Below, in pieces: positions 35,125 through 43,455 of a stretch of 47,010 nt of DNA. The notes beneath the pieces were generated by a model that worked only from the letters and a program-made list of their open reading frames with translations, was not told the origin of the DNA and did no database searches. Position 1 is the first letter of the stretch. Each line of letters starts with the position of its first letter. The DNA lies in assembly GCA_002422345.1 (NCBI GenBank), contig DIUL01000086.1, forward strand, positions 1-47,010, read 5' to 3'. The DNA comes from Acetobacteraceae bacterium UBA6159. GTDB taxonomy: Bacteria; Pseudomonadota; Alphaproteobacteria; Acetobacterales; Acetobacteraceae. The translations under genes were made by a program, and so were the position numbers.

Positions 35125-37902
35125 ATGGCCCTGACCATCACCAACACCACCGCGAGCAGCCTCTCACTCATCCCGGCCGACAACCCGGTGACGCTGACCG
35201 GGACGAACAGCTTCACCAACAACGCGACGGTCAGCGTGTCCGGGACACCGGCGGTCACGACCGGTTTCGGCTCCTATTTCGGCATCTACGCCGCGGCCGG
35301 CGGAAACTGGACGATCACCAATCTCGGCACGCTGCGGGCCAGCGGCACGAAGGTCTCCCCGAACGGCGGCGCCACCCAGACCGGCCTCAGGAATGCCGCG
35401 ATCGGCATTGGCGGCATGGGGGGCACCGGGACCGCGACGGGGACGCTGATCAACGAGACCGGAGGGCTGATTTCGGCCGCCAACCGCGGCGTCATCATGT
35501 ATGGAGACAGCTTCGTCGACAACCGCGCCGGCGCGACCATCGCGTCCACCTTGGCCGTGGGCCTGGTTGGCCCGTCGGGAACCTTGCTGAACGCCGGCAC
35601 GGTGTCGGGCAACGTGATCATCTCGGGGAATTTCAACGATCCGGCGACGGTGATGACCACGGGGGTCGTGACCAACAGCGGCCAGATCAATGGCTACCTG
35701 GCATTCAACCGCCGCGTCCTGGGGACCGTCACGAACACCGGCACTATGACGGCGGCGAGCGGTTCGGCGATCGCGGTCACCGGCACCTCGACGCTGGGCC
35801 TGCTGAACCAGTCGACCGGGCTCATACAGTCCGCCACGGGCGTTTCGGTGTCCGGTTCCACCGCGGCCAGCACGATCACCAACAGCGGCCGCATCATCGG
35901 GACCAGCGGCACCGGTCTGTCGCTGTCGACAGGGCCAGGCAACCAGGTGACCAACGCGTCGGGCGGCACCATTACCGGCACCACGAACGGTGTCACACTG
36001 GCCGGCGTCGGCTCCTTCCTCATGAACGAGTCCGGCGGTTCCATCAGCGGCGGGATCGGCATCCTCCTTTCCGGCAGCCTCGCCTCGCTCGGCAATTTCG
36101 GGCAGGTGAGCGGCACCACGAACGGTATCGGCCTGACCGGAGCGGCCATCACCGCGACCAACGCCGCCTCCGGCATCGTGACCGGGTCCACGACCGGGAT
36201 AGCGGTCACCGGCTCCGCGGTCGTGCTGGCCAATTTTGGTCAGGTCACGGGCACCACGACGGGCGTCCGCATCAGCGGGGCCGATGCGTCCTTCACCAAC
36301 CAGGGCACGGTGTCGGGCACCACCGGCGTCTATTTCAGCACGGGCGTCACCGGCACGCTGCTCAACACGGGCACCATCAACGCGACCGACACGGCCGCGG
36401 GCTACGCGGTGCGCTTTGCCAAGACCAGCAACCTCAATCGCCTGATCACCAACGCCTATGGCGCCCTGGGCGGCAAGCTGTCGCTGGGCACGGGCGTGCT
36501 GGAACTGACGACGAACACGGCCAGCACCATCGGCACCATCGCCGGCTTCGGCGGCATGGTCACCAATGTCGGCAGCGTCCTGATCGGGGGTGGAGCGGCC
36601 TGGCGGCTGGCCGGCAGCTCCAGCGGCTTCACCAATGTCGGCATCATCGGCTTCGATACCGATGACAGCATCACCCTGACCGATTTCGTCGCGGTCAGTG
36701 AGACGTTCGATGGCTCCTCCCTGGTCCTGACGGATGCGTCCTCGGCGCAAACGACGCTGACGCTGTCGGGCACCTTCACGTCCAGCGCCGTCATTCTCAA
36801 CACGACGGGCGGCGTGACGACGATCACCATCGCCTGCTTCGCCGAGGGAACCCTGATCCGCACCGATGCCGGCGATGTCGCCGTGCAGGACCTACGAGAG
36901 GGTGACAGGGTCGTCCTGGCCTCGGGTGGCACGCGCCCGATCCGATGGATCGGCTGGCGTCACATGGACCTGGCGCGTCATCCCGACCCGCGGCTGGTGC
37001 GGCCGATCCGGATCGCGGCCGGCGCCTTCGCGGACGGCGTGCCGGCGCGGGACCTGCGGGTCTCCCCCGACCACGCGCTGTTCGTGGACGGGTTCCTGGT
37101 GCCGGCCCGCCTGCTGGTCAATGGCGGCACCATCATCCAGGACACTGACTGCGCCTCCATCACCTATTTCCACATCGAACTGGATTCCCACGACATCCTG
37201 CTGGCCGAGGGGCTGGCGGCGGAAAGCTACCTCGACACCGGCAACAGCGGCCTGTTCGCCAATGCCGGGGAGCCGCTGATCCTGCATCCCGACCTCAGCG
37301 GCCAGGCGGGGCGGCTGGCGCGATCCTGCGCCCCGTTCGCCGACAACCCCGCGCTGGTGAAGCCGCTCTGGGACCGCTTGGCCAGCCGAGCGGCGGGGTT
37401 GGGAAGGGGATGGGATCTGGCGGCGACGCGGGAACCGGATGTCCGGATCGAGGCGGCAGGCACCGTCCTGCGCCCGATCGAGGCGGTTGGCGACCGCTAC
37501 CGCTTCGTCCTGCCGGAGGGCTGCGATTCCGTGCGGTTGCTGTCCCGCGCCAGCGCGCCGGCGGACCTGCATCCCTGGCTGGAGGACCGGCGGCGCCTCG
37601 GCCTGTCGGTTCGGCGGATCGTCCTGCGGGCACGTGATACCCTCACCGACATCCCCCTCGACGATCCCGCCCTCATGTTCGGCTGGTGGGATGTGGAGCG
37701 TCATGGCGCGACCCTGGCGCGCTGGACCGATGGTGATGCGCTGCTGCCACTCGGCACCGGTGGCGCGCGGCTGCTGGAGATCACCGCCGGGTGCCAGGAC
37801 GCCTATCCGGCGGACCAGCCGGCTGAGGACGCGGGGCCGTTCGGGATGGTTCCCGGCGCCGATGACGTCCGGTCGAGGGCGGCGGGGGGATCGCGGGCCT
37901 GA
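35125..37902 (+). CDS. Large repeat-rich protein with a C-terminal Hint domain
   Basis: The 925-residue protein has two parts. Residues 1 to about 560 form a beta-helix-like passenger of short Gly/Thr/Ser-rich repeats (TNTGTMTAASGSAIAVTG, NFGQVSGTTNG and similar), as in autotransporter-type adhesins. From residue 571 there is a Hint_2 (hedgehog/intein-type) domain: ACFAEGTLIRTDAGDV, then VSPDHALFVDGFLVPA, then IELDSHDILLAEGLAAES, ending near 712. Cysteine 571 aligns with the self-cleaving residue 1 of inteins. No signal peptide is visible, so secretion may be by a type I system. The start ATG at 35125 follows TTG 35092. Function is unknown; families of this type are common in Acetobacteraceae and Rhodobacterales. 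Confidence 0.82.
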   Translation: MALTITNTTASSLSLIPADNPVTLTGTNSFTNNATVSVSGTPAVTTGFGSYFGIYAAAGGNWTITNLGTLRASGTKVSPNGGATQTGLRNAAIGIGGMGGTGTATGTLINETGGLISAANRGVIMYGDSFVDNRAGATIASTLAVGLVGPSGTLLNAGTVSGNVIISGNFNDPATVMTTGVVTNSGQINGYLAFNRRVLGTVTNTGTMTAASGSAIAVTGTSTLGLLNQSTGLIQSATGVSVSGSTAASTITNSGRIIGTSGTGLSLSTGPGNQVTNASGGTITGTTNGVTLAGVGSFLMNESGGSISGGIGILLSGSLASLGNFGQVSGTTNGIGLTGAAITATNAASGIVTGSTTGIAVTGSAVVLANFGQVTGTTTGVRISGADASFTNQGTVSGTTGVYFSTGVTGTLLNTGTINATDTAAGYAVRFAKTSNLNRLITNAYGALGGKLSLGTGVLELTTNTASTIGTIAGFGGMVTNVGSVLIGGGAAWRLAGSSSGFTNVGIIGFDTDDSITLTDFVAVSETFDGSSLVLTDASSAQTTLTLSGTFTSSAVILNTTGGVTTITIACFAEGTLIRTDAGDVAVQDLREGDRVVLASGGTRPIRWIGWRHMDLARHPDPRLVRPIRIAAGAFADGVPARDLRVSPDHALFVDGFLVPARLLVNGGTIIQDTDCASITYFHIELDSHDILLAEGLAAESYLDTGNSGLFANAGEPLILHPDLSGQAGRLARSCAPFADNPALVKPLWDRLASRAAGLGRGWDLAATREPDVRIEAAGTVLRPIEAVGDRYRFVLPEGCDSVRLLSRASAPADLHPWLEDRRRLGLSVRRIVLRARDTLTDIPLDDPALMFGWWDVERHGATLARWTDGDALLPLGTGGARLLEITAGCQDAYPADQPAEDAGPFGMVPGADDVRSRAAGGSRA

Positions 37903-37914
37903 TACCAGCCCGCG
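37892..37914. terminator. Hairpin at the Hint-protein stop, possible two-way terminator
   Basis: CGCGGGC (37892-37898) and GCCCGCG (37908-37914) pair perfectly around a 9-base loop. The hairpin spans the stop codon of the Hint gene and lies 26 bases before the end of the convergent EF-G paralogue. It has no T-run, so the call is tentative. Confidence 0.4.
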
Positions 37915-37939
37915 ACGTCCCCGCTCGGCTGACCGTGCT

Positions 37940-39913
37940 CTACGCCGCCTTCGGTTTCACCTCCGCGCCCTTTGCCTCGGCCAGGTGGTCGAACCGCTTC
38001 CGATATGTCCCGAGGCCCAGCGTCTGCGACCGCAATTCGATGATCAGGTCATGCAGTTCGGCCTCGGGCACCAGCGCTTCCACGTCGTCCCAGCCGGGCC
38101 AGCCGGTCCGTTCGGCGAAGCCCAGGATCTGGCCGCGCCGCCCGGTCAGCAGGCGTTGCGCGCGGGCGGTGTAGTCGTTCGGCACGCTGACCGTGACGTG
38201 ATCGATCGGTTCCAGCAGCACCGGGTCGGCCCCCGCCAGGCCGTCCCGCATCGCCATCGAGGTCGCCGTCTTGAACGCCATGTCGGAGCTGTCGACGCTG
38301 TGGAACCCGCCATCCACGAGCGTGACCGCGATATCCACGACCGGATAGCCGAAGGGACCGCGTCTGGCGGCCTCCGCCGCCGCCTCCCCCACCGCGGGGA
38401 TGAAGTTGCGCGGGACCGCGCCGCCCACGACCTTGTCGATGAAGGCGAAGCCCTCGCCGCGCGCGCGGGGGGCAATGTCGATCTTCACGTCGGCGAACTG
38501 GCCATGCCCGCCGGTCTGGCGCTTCAGCCTTCCATGCTGATGCACGCTGGAGCGGATCGTCTCCTTGTAGGCAACGGCGGGTTTGGCGGTGGCGACCTTC
38601 AGGCCATAGGCGCGGGACAGATGCTCGATCGTCTTGAGCAAATGCATCTCGCCCTGGCCGTGCAGGATCGTTTCGCCCGTGTCCTGGCTGTGCTCGATGA
38701 CCAGAGACGGGTCCTCCTCGGCCAGGCGATGCAGCGCGCCGGATAGTTTCACATCATCCTTCCGGTCGGTGGTCGCGATCGCCAGGGCATAGACGGGCGG
38801 GTCCGGCTCGGGGAAGGCCAGCGGGTCGGGGGTGCCGTTGGTGGACACGGTGGCCCCCGTCGCGATCCCGTCCAGGCGGCCGAGGACCACGATTTCGCCC
38901 TCGACGGCTTCGGGGCGCTTGGCCAGGTCGGTGCCGTTGGTGTGGTAGATGCCGCCCAGCCGCGTGCCGCCCAGCATCGCGCCATCCTTGAAGGTGCCGC
39001 GCCAGACGCGGGCGTAGGAGAGCTTGCCGGTATGCCCGGCGTAGGAGGTCTTGAAGACCTGCGCGAGCGGCGGCCCCTCGGCGTCGATCAGGCGGCGTTC
39101 GGCGGTGTCGCGCAAAGTGGGGCCGTCATGGCGCAGCGCCTTCCACAGGCGGCGGACGCCATGGGCGTTTTCGGCCGCACCCAGCAGGACCTCGATCACC
39201 GTGCCGGCGAGCAGGTCCTTGTGCATGTCGCGGTAAAGCTCATCCGGCGTCGGCTTCACGTCGTCGAGCAGCTTTTCCAGCAGCGCGTCGTCGCGGTCGG
39301 CCAGGGTTTCCACCAAGCGGATGCGGGCTTCTTCCTCCTGCACCATCATCGAAGGCGGGATCTGGATCAGTTCGGATTCCTGGCCCTTGCGGTAGCGGTA
39401 GGCCCGCTCGCTCATGAGGTCGACATAGCCACTGATCACGCCGCCATCCTGGATCGGCATCTGCCGCAGCACCATCGGCGCGCTGGCATGGGCCTGCAGG
39501 GCGCCGATCGTGTCGGCGAGGCCTTCTTCCAGCCGGTCGATCTTGTTCAGGAAGACCATATGCGGGATTGCCGCGTCGGCCAGGCACTTCAGCAGCGGCG
39601 CCACGGCCAGCGCGTGGCTGGGGGAGGCATCGCAGACCACGACCGCGAGATCGGCCATTTCCAGCGCGGCCCGGGTTTCATGGGCGAACTCGATGGAGCC
39701 GGGGCAATCGATGATGCACCAGGGATCGCCCAGATAGGTGCAATGGCCCAGCCGGATCTCGGTGGTCATCGGGCGGTTGCGCGGGTCGGAGGGGCGTTTC
39801 ACGGCGGCCCCCGCCGCGTCCATCAAAGCCTCGAACAGGGTCGACTTGCCGCTGCCGTAGGGTCCCACCAGAGCCACCGAGCGGGGACTACCGACGTTTC
39901 TGCCTTCTGTCAT
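37940..39913 (-). CDS. Elongation factor G paralogue (EF-G-like translational GTPase)
   Basis: This 657-residue protein has the EF-G domain order but differs from canonical EF-G. The G1 loop is GPYGSGKST (residues 17-25) instead of AHVDAGKTT. The region after it (RPMTTEIRLGHC) lacks the RGITI switch I of normal EF-G. G3 is DCPGS (69-73) and G4 is NKID (123-126). Later domains carry GQGEMHL, RQTGGHGQFADVKI and ISVPNDY-like VSVPNDYTARAQ. It resembles EF-G2-type proteins whose role in translation is uncertain. AGGAGG lies 8 bases before the ATG. A near-consensus FNR/FixK box lies 121 bases upstream. Confidence 0.82.
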   Translation of the reverse strand: MTEGRNVGSPRSVALVGPYGSGKSTLFEALMDAAGAAVKRPSDPRNRPMTTEIRLGHCTYLGDPWCIIDCPGSIEFAHETRAALEMADLAVVVCDASPSHALAVAPLLKCLADAAIPHMVFLNKIDRLEEGLADTIGALQAHASAPMVLRQMPIQDGGVISGYVDLMSERAYRYRKGQESELIQIPPSMMVQEEEARIRLVETLADRDDALLEKLLDDVKPTPDELYRDMHKDLLAGTVIEVLLGAAENAHGVRRLWKALRHDGPTLRDTAERRLIDAEGPPLAQVFKTSYAGHTGKLSYARVWRGTFKDGAMLGGTRLGGIYHTNGTDLAKRPEAVEGEIVVLGRLDGIATGATVSTNGTPDPLAFPEPDPPVYALAIATTDRKDDVKLSGALHRLAEEDPSLVIEHSQDTGETILHGQGEMHLLKTIEHLSRAYGLKVATAKPAVAYKETIRSSVHQHGRLKRQTGGHGQFADVKIDIAPRARGEGFAFIDKVVGGAVPRNFIPAVGEAAAEAARRGPFGYPVVDIAVTLVDGGFHSVDSSDMAFKTATSMAMRDGLAGADPVLLEPIDHVTVSVPNDYTARAQRLLTGRRGQILGFAERTGWPGWDDVEALVPEAELHDLIIELRSQTLGLGTYRKRFDHLAEAKGAEVKPKAA

Positions 39914-40027
39914 GGCCGAGCCTCCTTCGTTTGTCGAAGGCTGTCGGCCGGGCGTCCACCCGATTACGCGGGCACCCGGCGCGCCCTCGTGAGGAGGATG
40001 TTAGCCCGGATTGGGCGGGGGGCGAGT

Positions 40028-40041
40028 CTGATCTGGATCAA
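40028..40041. promoter_or_regulatory. FNR/FixK-like box upstream of the EF-G paralogue
   Basis: CTGATCTGGATCAA matches the consensus TTGAT, 4 bases, ATCAA at 9 of 10 fixed positions. It lies in the 153-base gap upstream of the EF-G paralogue, centred 121 bases from the ATG. By chance a site with one mismatch could occur about once in a stretch of this length, so the evidence is moderate. Confidence 0.35.
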
Positions 40042-40066
40042 TGGATACGAATTTAATCGGCGCGCC

Positions 40067-41095
40067 CTACCCCAGCACGCGGCCGCGCACCGACAGCGTG
40101 TCGGCGGCATCGAGGCTGGCCTGGATACGGTCGTACAGGATGCGGTCCTCGGTCACCTTGGACATGATCAGGTCCATGTCCTCGGGCGGCAGGTTGGCGC
40201 GGGTGACGAACTTGAGGGATTCGTTCGCCCGTTCGCTTTTCGGCACGCCCCAGCGTTGGGCGAGCCAGGGTTCATAGCGGGGGAGGTTGGTAATCTCGAT
40301 ATCGCTGGCGACCATGAACTCCAGGGAGGAGGCGGCGTCGCCCCGGCCGAGGGCGTTGCAGAGGATGTTGTCGGTGACGATCCGCTTTTCCCGCAGCACG
40401 CGGCGGGCGAGCGCGCCCCAGTCGGCGGCGGTCATGGTGGGCGGCAGGCGGGGCAGGCCGAGGTGGGAGAGCCATTGGCGGGTGTCGGGGGTGGTGCCGG
40501 TGGGGTCGCTGCGGAAGCGGGTCAGGACGTAGTTGATCATGGAGATCAGAACGTCGACCGGATCGCGCACGACGGTGAAGACGTCGTCGCCCGGGCGGAC
40601 CAGGCCCTGGTTGACGTAGAAGCGCAGCGGCACATGCCCGCGCACGAAGATGCGGTCGACGAAGGGGGCGGCGTTGACGATGTCACGGAGGTATTTCAGG
40701 CGGCGTTCGGGGGTGTACCAGCCCGGGTTCTCGATCGCGCCGTCGATGCTGAAATAGCGCTTTTCCAGCACCCAGCGCAGGTCGGTGCCCGCGCATTTCG
40801 GCACATGGACGAACAGCACGCGGGGCTTTTCGGGGAAGGCGTCAAGGATGGCGCGCAGGACGAACTGGCGGAACCCGTTGGACAGCAGCAGGGCCTTGGC
40901 GTGGGCCGCGGGATCGGTGTCGGCGGGGGGACGGGGGTCTCGGGTGGGCTGGCCGAGGAAGATGCGATCCAGGCTCCAGGCCACGGCGCCGTCGAAGTCG
41001 AATTTCTCGAGCAGGCCGTCAACGCCGGTGGCTTCGTCGTAGAGGGCCAGCATGCGGACGACTTCCCGCTGGTCCCGAGGCAGTCGCAGCTTCAT
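40067..41095 (-). CDS. Sulfotransferase family protein
   Basis: The 342-residue protein has the PAPS-binding signature of sulfotransferases: LFVHVPKCAGTDLRWVL (5' phosphosulfate loop PKCAGT) and, later, VVRDPVDVLISMINY (3' phosphate loop with the arginine). It resembles carbohydrate-type bacterial sulfotransferases. The ATG at 41095 is the most plausible start. The acceptor is unknown. The gene lies alone, downstream of a REP-rich stretch and upstream of the EF-G paralogue on the same strand. Confidence 0.8.
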   Translation of the reverse strand: MKLRLPRDQREVVRMLALYDEATGVDGLLEKFDFDGAVAWSLDRIFLGQPTRDPRPPADTDPAAHAKALLLSNGFRQFVLRAILDAFPEKPRVLFVHVPKCAGTDLRWVLEKRYFSIDGAIENPGWYTPERRLKYLRDIVNAAPFVDRIFVRGHVPLRFYVNQGLVRPGDDVFTVVRDPVDVLISMINYVLTRFRSDPTGTTPDTRQWLSHLGLPRLPPTMTAADWGALARRVLREKRIVTDNILCNALGRGDAASSLEFMVASDIEITNLPRYEPWLAQRWGVPKSERANESLKFVTRANLPPEDMDLIMSKVTEDRILYDRIQASLDAADTLSVRGRVLG

Positions 41096-41304
41096 GAAAC
41101 CCCCATCCGGCCGGCATGCGACGGGGGACATTCCACCCCGCGGCACTGACGCGACCTACCTAGCCGACGGGGAGGTGATGTCAACGAAGTTCGGGGGGTG
41201 TCAGGGCAGTCGCGGTTGGCTTTGGGATGCCCCGTCCCGTCCTGGCGGGACTGACCCGGAACGGCTCCTCCGGTCCTGGCGGGACGGCCCCGGGACGGCT
41301 CCTC

Positions 41305-41417
41305 CCGTCCTGGCCGGGCTCGACCCGGCCATCGCCAGAGATTCCGTCTCTCGTTTTTTGCATCATTCCAATCGCTTGCGTGCCTGGCGATGGGCGGGTC
41401 GAGCCCGCCCATGACGG
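41305..41417. repeat. REPIN: two inverted REP units with a 45-base centre
   Basis: The left unit (41305-41338) is CCGTCCTGGCCGGG, CTCGA, CCCGGCCATCGCCAG. The right unit (41384-41417) is CTGGCGATGGGCGGG, TCGAG, CCCGCCCATGACGG. They pair as near-perfect inverted copies, each itself a hairpin. The centre includes a T-rich ATTCCGTCTCTCGTTTTTTGC. Two half-units (GTCCTGGCGGGAC) occur at about 41239-41290. Together these occupy most of the 357-base gap between the sulfotransferase and flavin monooxygenase genes; no gene is seen there. Confidence 0.82.
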
Positions 41418-41452
41418 AGAGCCGCCAGGCGCGATTGCCCCGGCATGCTCCC

Positions 41453-42808
41453 CTACTCCGCCGCCTGCTTCAACTGCCAGTCCCCAATCTCCGGGCGGGC
41501 GAGCCCCAGGTTCTCCCGCAGGGTCGGGCCCGCGTAGTCCTTGTGGTAGATGCCGCGCCGTTGCAGTTCGGGGATCACCAGTTCCACGAACTCGGCATAG
41601 GCGCCGGGCACGTGGGTGGCCGAGATCACGAAGCCGTCGCAGGCGCGGTCGGTGAACCATTCCTCCATCCGGTCCGCCACGTCCTTGGCCGTGCCCAGCG
41701 CCACCTCGCGCGGGCGGCCGCGCTTTGTCACCTCCAGGAAGTCCCGCACCGTCGGGTTGCGGCCGATGGCGCGCATCACGCGGTCGCGCATCTCCTGCAT
41801 GCCGGACATGCCGCCGAGTTCCTCGTCCGTGAACACCTCATCCATCGCCTTCTTGCCGAAGTCGAAGTTCAGCGCCTCGGACAGCAAGGACAGGCCGTCG
41901 ATCTCGCGATACTGTTTCTCGATCGCGGCCATGCGGTCTTCCGCCTCCATCCGCGTCTCGGCCACCACCGGATAGAGGATCGTGTTCACCGGCACCTCAT
42001 CGGGGTTGCGGCCGTGGCGGGCGACCTCCTGCTTGAACTCCGCATACAGGCGCTGGCCTTCCTTCTTGTCCGGGTAGCCCACGAACACGGTATCCGCCCA
42101 GCGCGCGCCGAACCGCCGGCCGCGTGGGCTGGAGCCGGCCTGGATCAGCACCGGATGCCCCTGCGGCGAACGCGGCACGGTGAAGGTGCCGTTCGAGCGG
42201 AGGAACTTCCCGTTCATGTTGGTGCGATGCACCTTGTCGGGATTGGCGAACAACCCGGTCGTCTTGTCGCAGACGATCGCATCATCCTCCCACCCGTCCC
42301 AGGAGCGCAGGACGATCTCCACGAACTCATCGGCGCGGTCGTAGCGTTCCTCGTGATCCGCGTGGACGTCCTGGCCCATGTTCTGGGCTTCGCCGTCATT
42401 GACCGAGGTGACAACGTTCCACGCCGCCCGCCCGCCGATCATGTGATCCACGGTCTGGAACATCCGCGCGACATGGAAGGGCTGGTAATAGGTGGTGGAG
42501 TTGGTGGCGCCGATGCCTAGGCGCTTGGTCCCGAATCCCATCGCCATCATCGTCGCCACGGGGTCGAGTTTCACGCAGCGAATGCCGTGCTCCACCGTAT
42601 GGCGGTAATCGCCGCCATACAGATCGGGCATGGTCAGGCGATCGTCGAAGAACGCCAGATGAAACTTCCCCGCCTCGAGGATCTGGCCGATGCGCTGGTA
42701 ATATTCCGGCGAGGTGAAATCGGTGTGGGAGTCCGGATGTCGCCAGGAACTGACAAGGTTCGTACAATTCTGGGCCTGCAGGAAGCCAACCAGCACAATC
42801 TGCCGCAT
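41453..42808 (-). CDS. NtaA/SnaA/DszA-family FMN-dependent monooxygenase
   Basis: The 451-residue protein belongs to the two-component flavin monooxygenases of the nitrilotriacetate/desulfurisation type, which use reduced FMN from a separate reductase. Features: FLQAQNCTNLVSSWRHP at the start, FHLAFFDDRL, LGIGATNSTTYYQPFHVARMF, SSPRGRRFGARWADTVFVG and DRACDGFVISATHVPGAYAEFV. The ATG at 42808 was preferred over an upstream one at 42835; CGGAGCG is 6 bases before. No reductase gene is nearby. The gene is divergent from the NTF2-like gene, sharing a control region with a perfect FNR/FixK box. Confidence 0.87.
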   Translation of the reverse strand: MRQIVLVGFLQAQNCTNLVSSWRHPDSHTDFTSPEYYQRIGQILEAGKFHLAFFDDRLTMPDLYGGDYRHTVEHGIRCVKLDPVATMMAMGFGTKRLGIGATNSTTYYQPFHVARMFQTVDHMIGGRAAWNVVTSVNDGEAQNMGQDVHADHEERYDRADEFVEIVLRSWDGWEDDAIVCDKTTGLFANPDKVHRTNMNGKFLRSNGTFTVPRSPQGHPVLIQAGSSPRGRRFGARWADTVFVGYPDKKEGQRLYAEFKQEVARHGRNPDEVPVNTILYPVVAETRMEAEDRMAAIEKQYREIDGLSLLSEALNFDFGKKAMDEVFTDEELGGMSGMQEMRDRVMRAIGRNPTVRDFLEVTKRGRPREVALGTAKDVADRMEEWFTDRACDGFVISATHVPGAYAEFVELVIPELQRRGIYHKDYAGPTLRENLGLARPEIGDWQLKQAAE

Positions 42809-42877
42809 CGTTTCGCTCCGTATTTGATCCCACATGGGACGACCCGGCTACGGCGCGGCATCCGGGGGGTGGAGTCA

Positions 42878-42891
42878 TTGATGTGGATCAA
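42878..42891. promoter_or_regulatory. FNR/FixK box in a divergent control region
   Basis: TTGATGTGGATCAA is a perfect match to the FNR/FixK consensus TTGAT, 4 bases, ATCAA. Its centre lies 76 bases upstream of the flavin monooxygenase start and 99 bases upstream of the NTF2-like start. A perfect 10-position match is rare in a 47-kb GC-rich stretch, and its intergenic location supports function. Confidence 0.6.
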
Positions 42892-42983
42892 AGGGTGGGG
42901 CGTTGGCCCGGCACGTCCCGCTGTTGGCCCGCGACCCGTTCGGTGCCAGCATCCGCCGCCTGAACAAGGAGGAAAGGTCGGTC

Positions 42984-43451
42984 ATGACCCTGGAACAGCG
43001 CATCCAGCGCCTGGAAGACATCGAGGAAATCCGCCGCCTGCGGAACCGCTACCATTATTGCCTGAATGAGGGCCGCTGGGCCGAAACCCGGGAGATCTTC
43101 ACCGACGATGCCGTGGTCGAACTCGGCTACCTCGCCCGGTACGAGGGAATCGAGGCGATCGACGCCGGCTTCCAGGCGATGGGCCAGCGGGAGCGGTTCT
43201 TCATCAAGCAGTTCATCCACGGCCACGACGTCGACGTGACCGGGGACACCGGCACCGGGCGGTCGTATCTGGAAGCCCGCTACGGTCGATTCGGGGTCAG
43301 TTGGGTCGTCTCAGGCCGCTATGATGACAAATACGTCCGCGTGAACGGGGTCTGGAAGTTCAAGGCCATGATCGCCGAACTCTTCTACACCGTGCCCAAC
43401 GCGGTCGGTTGGAGCGGGGACGAGATGCACTGGCTCCGCCCCAAGACCTGA
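42984..43451 (+). CDS. SnoaL/NTF2-like nuclear-transport-factor-2 fold protein
   Basis: The 155-residue product has the SnoaL-like NTF2 fold, a small alpha+beta barrel used by isomerases and dehydratases and by proteins of unknown function. It begins MTLEQRIQRLEDIEEIRRLRNRYHYCLNEGRW, followed by FTDDAVVELGYLARYEG and GRYDDKYVRVNGVWKF. AGGAGG (42967-42972) lies 11 bases upstream of the ATG. A TTG at 42903 would add 27 residues. It is convergent with the next gene, with a 4-base gap. The substrate is unknown. Confidence 0.8.
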   Translation: MTLEQRIQRLEDIEEIRRLRNRYHYCLNEGRWAETREIFTDDAVVELGYLARYEGIEAIDAGFQAMGQRERFFIKQFIHGHDVDVTGDTGTGRSYLEARYGRFGVSWVVSGRYDDKYVRVNGVWKFKAMIAELFYTVPNAVGWSGDEMHWLRPKT

Positions 43452-43455
43452 ACCC

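Noticed and set aside
35064..36665. A 533-codon plus-strand frame in the Hint gene
   Set aside because: It is a frame-shifted shadow of the repeat region; its Arg/Gln/His-rich composition is not protein-like.
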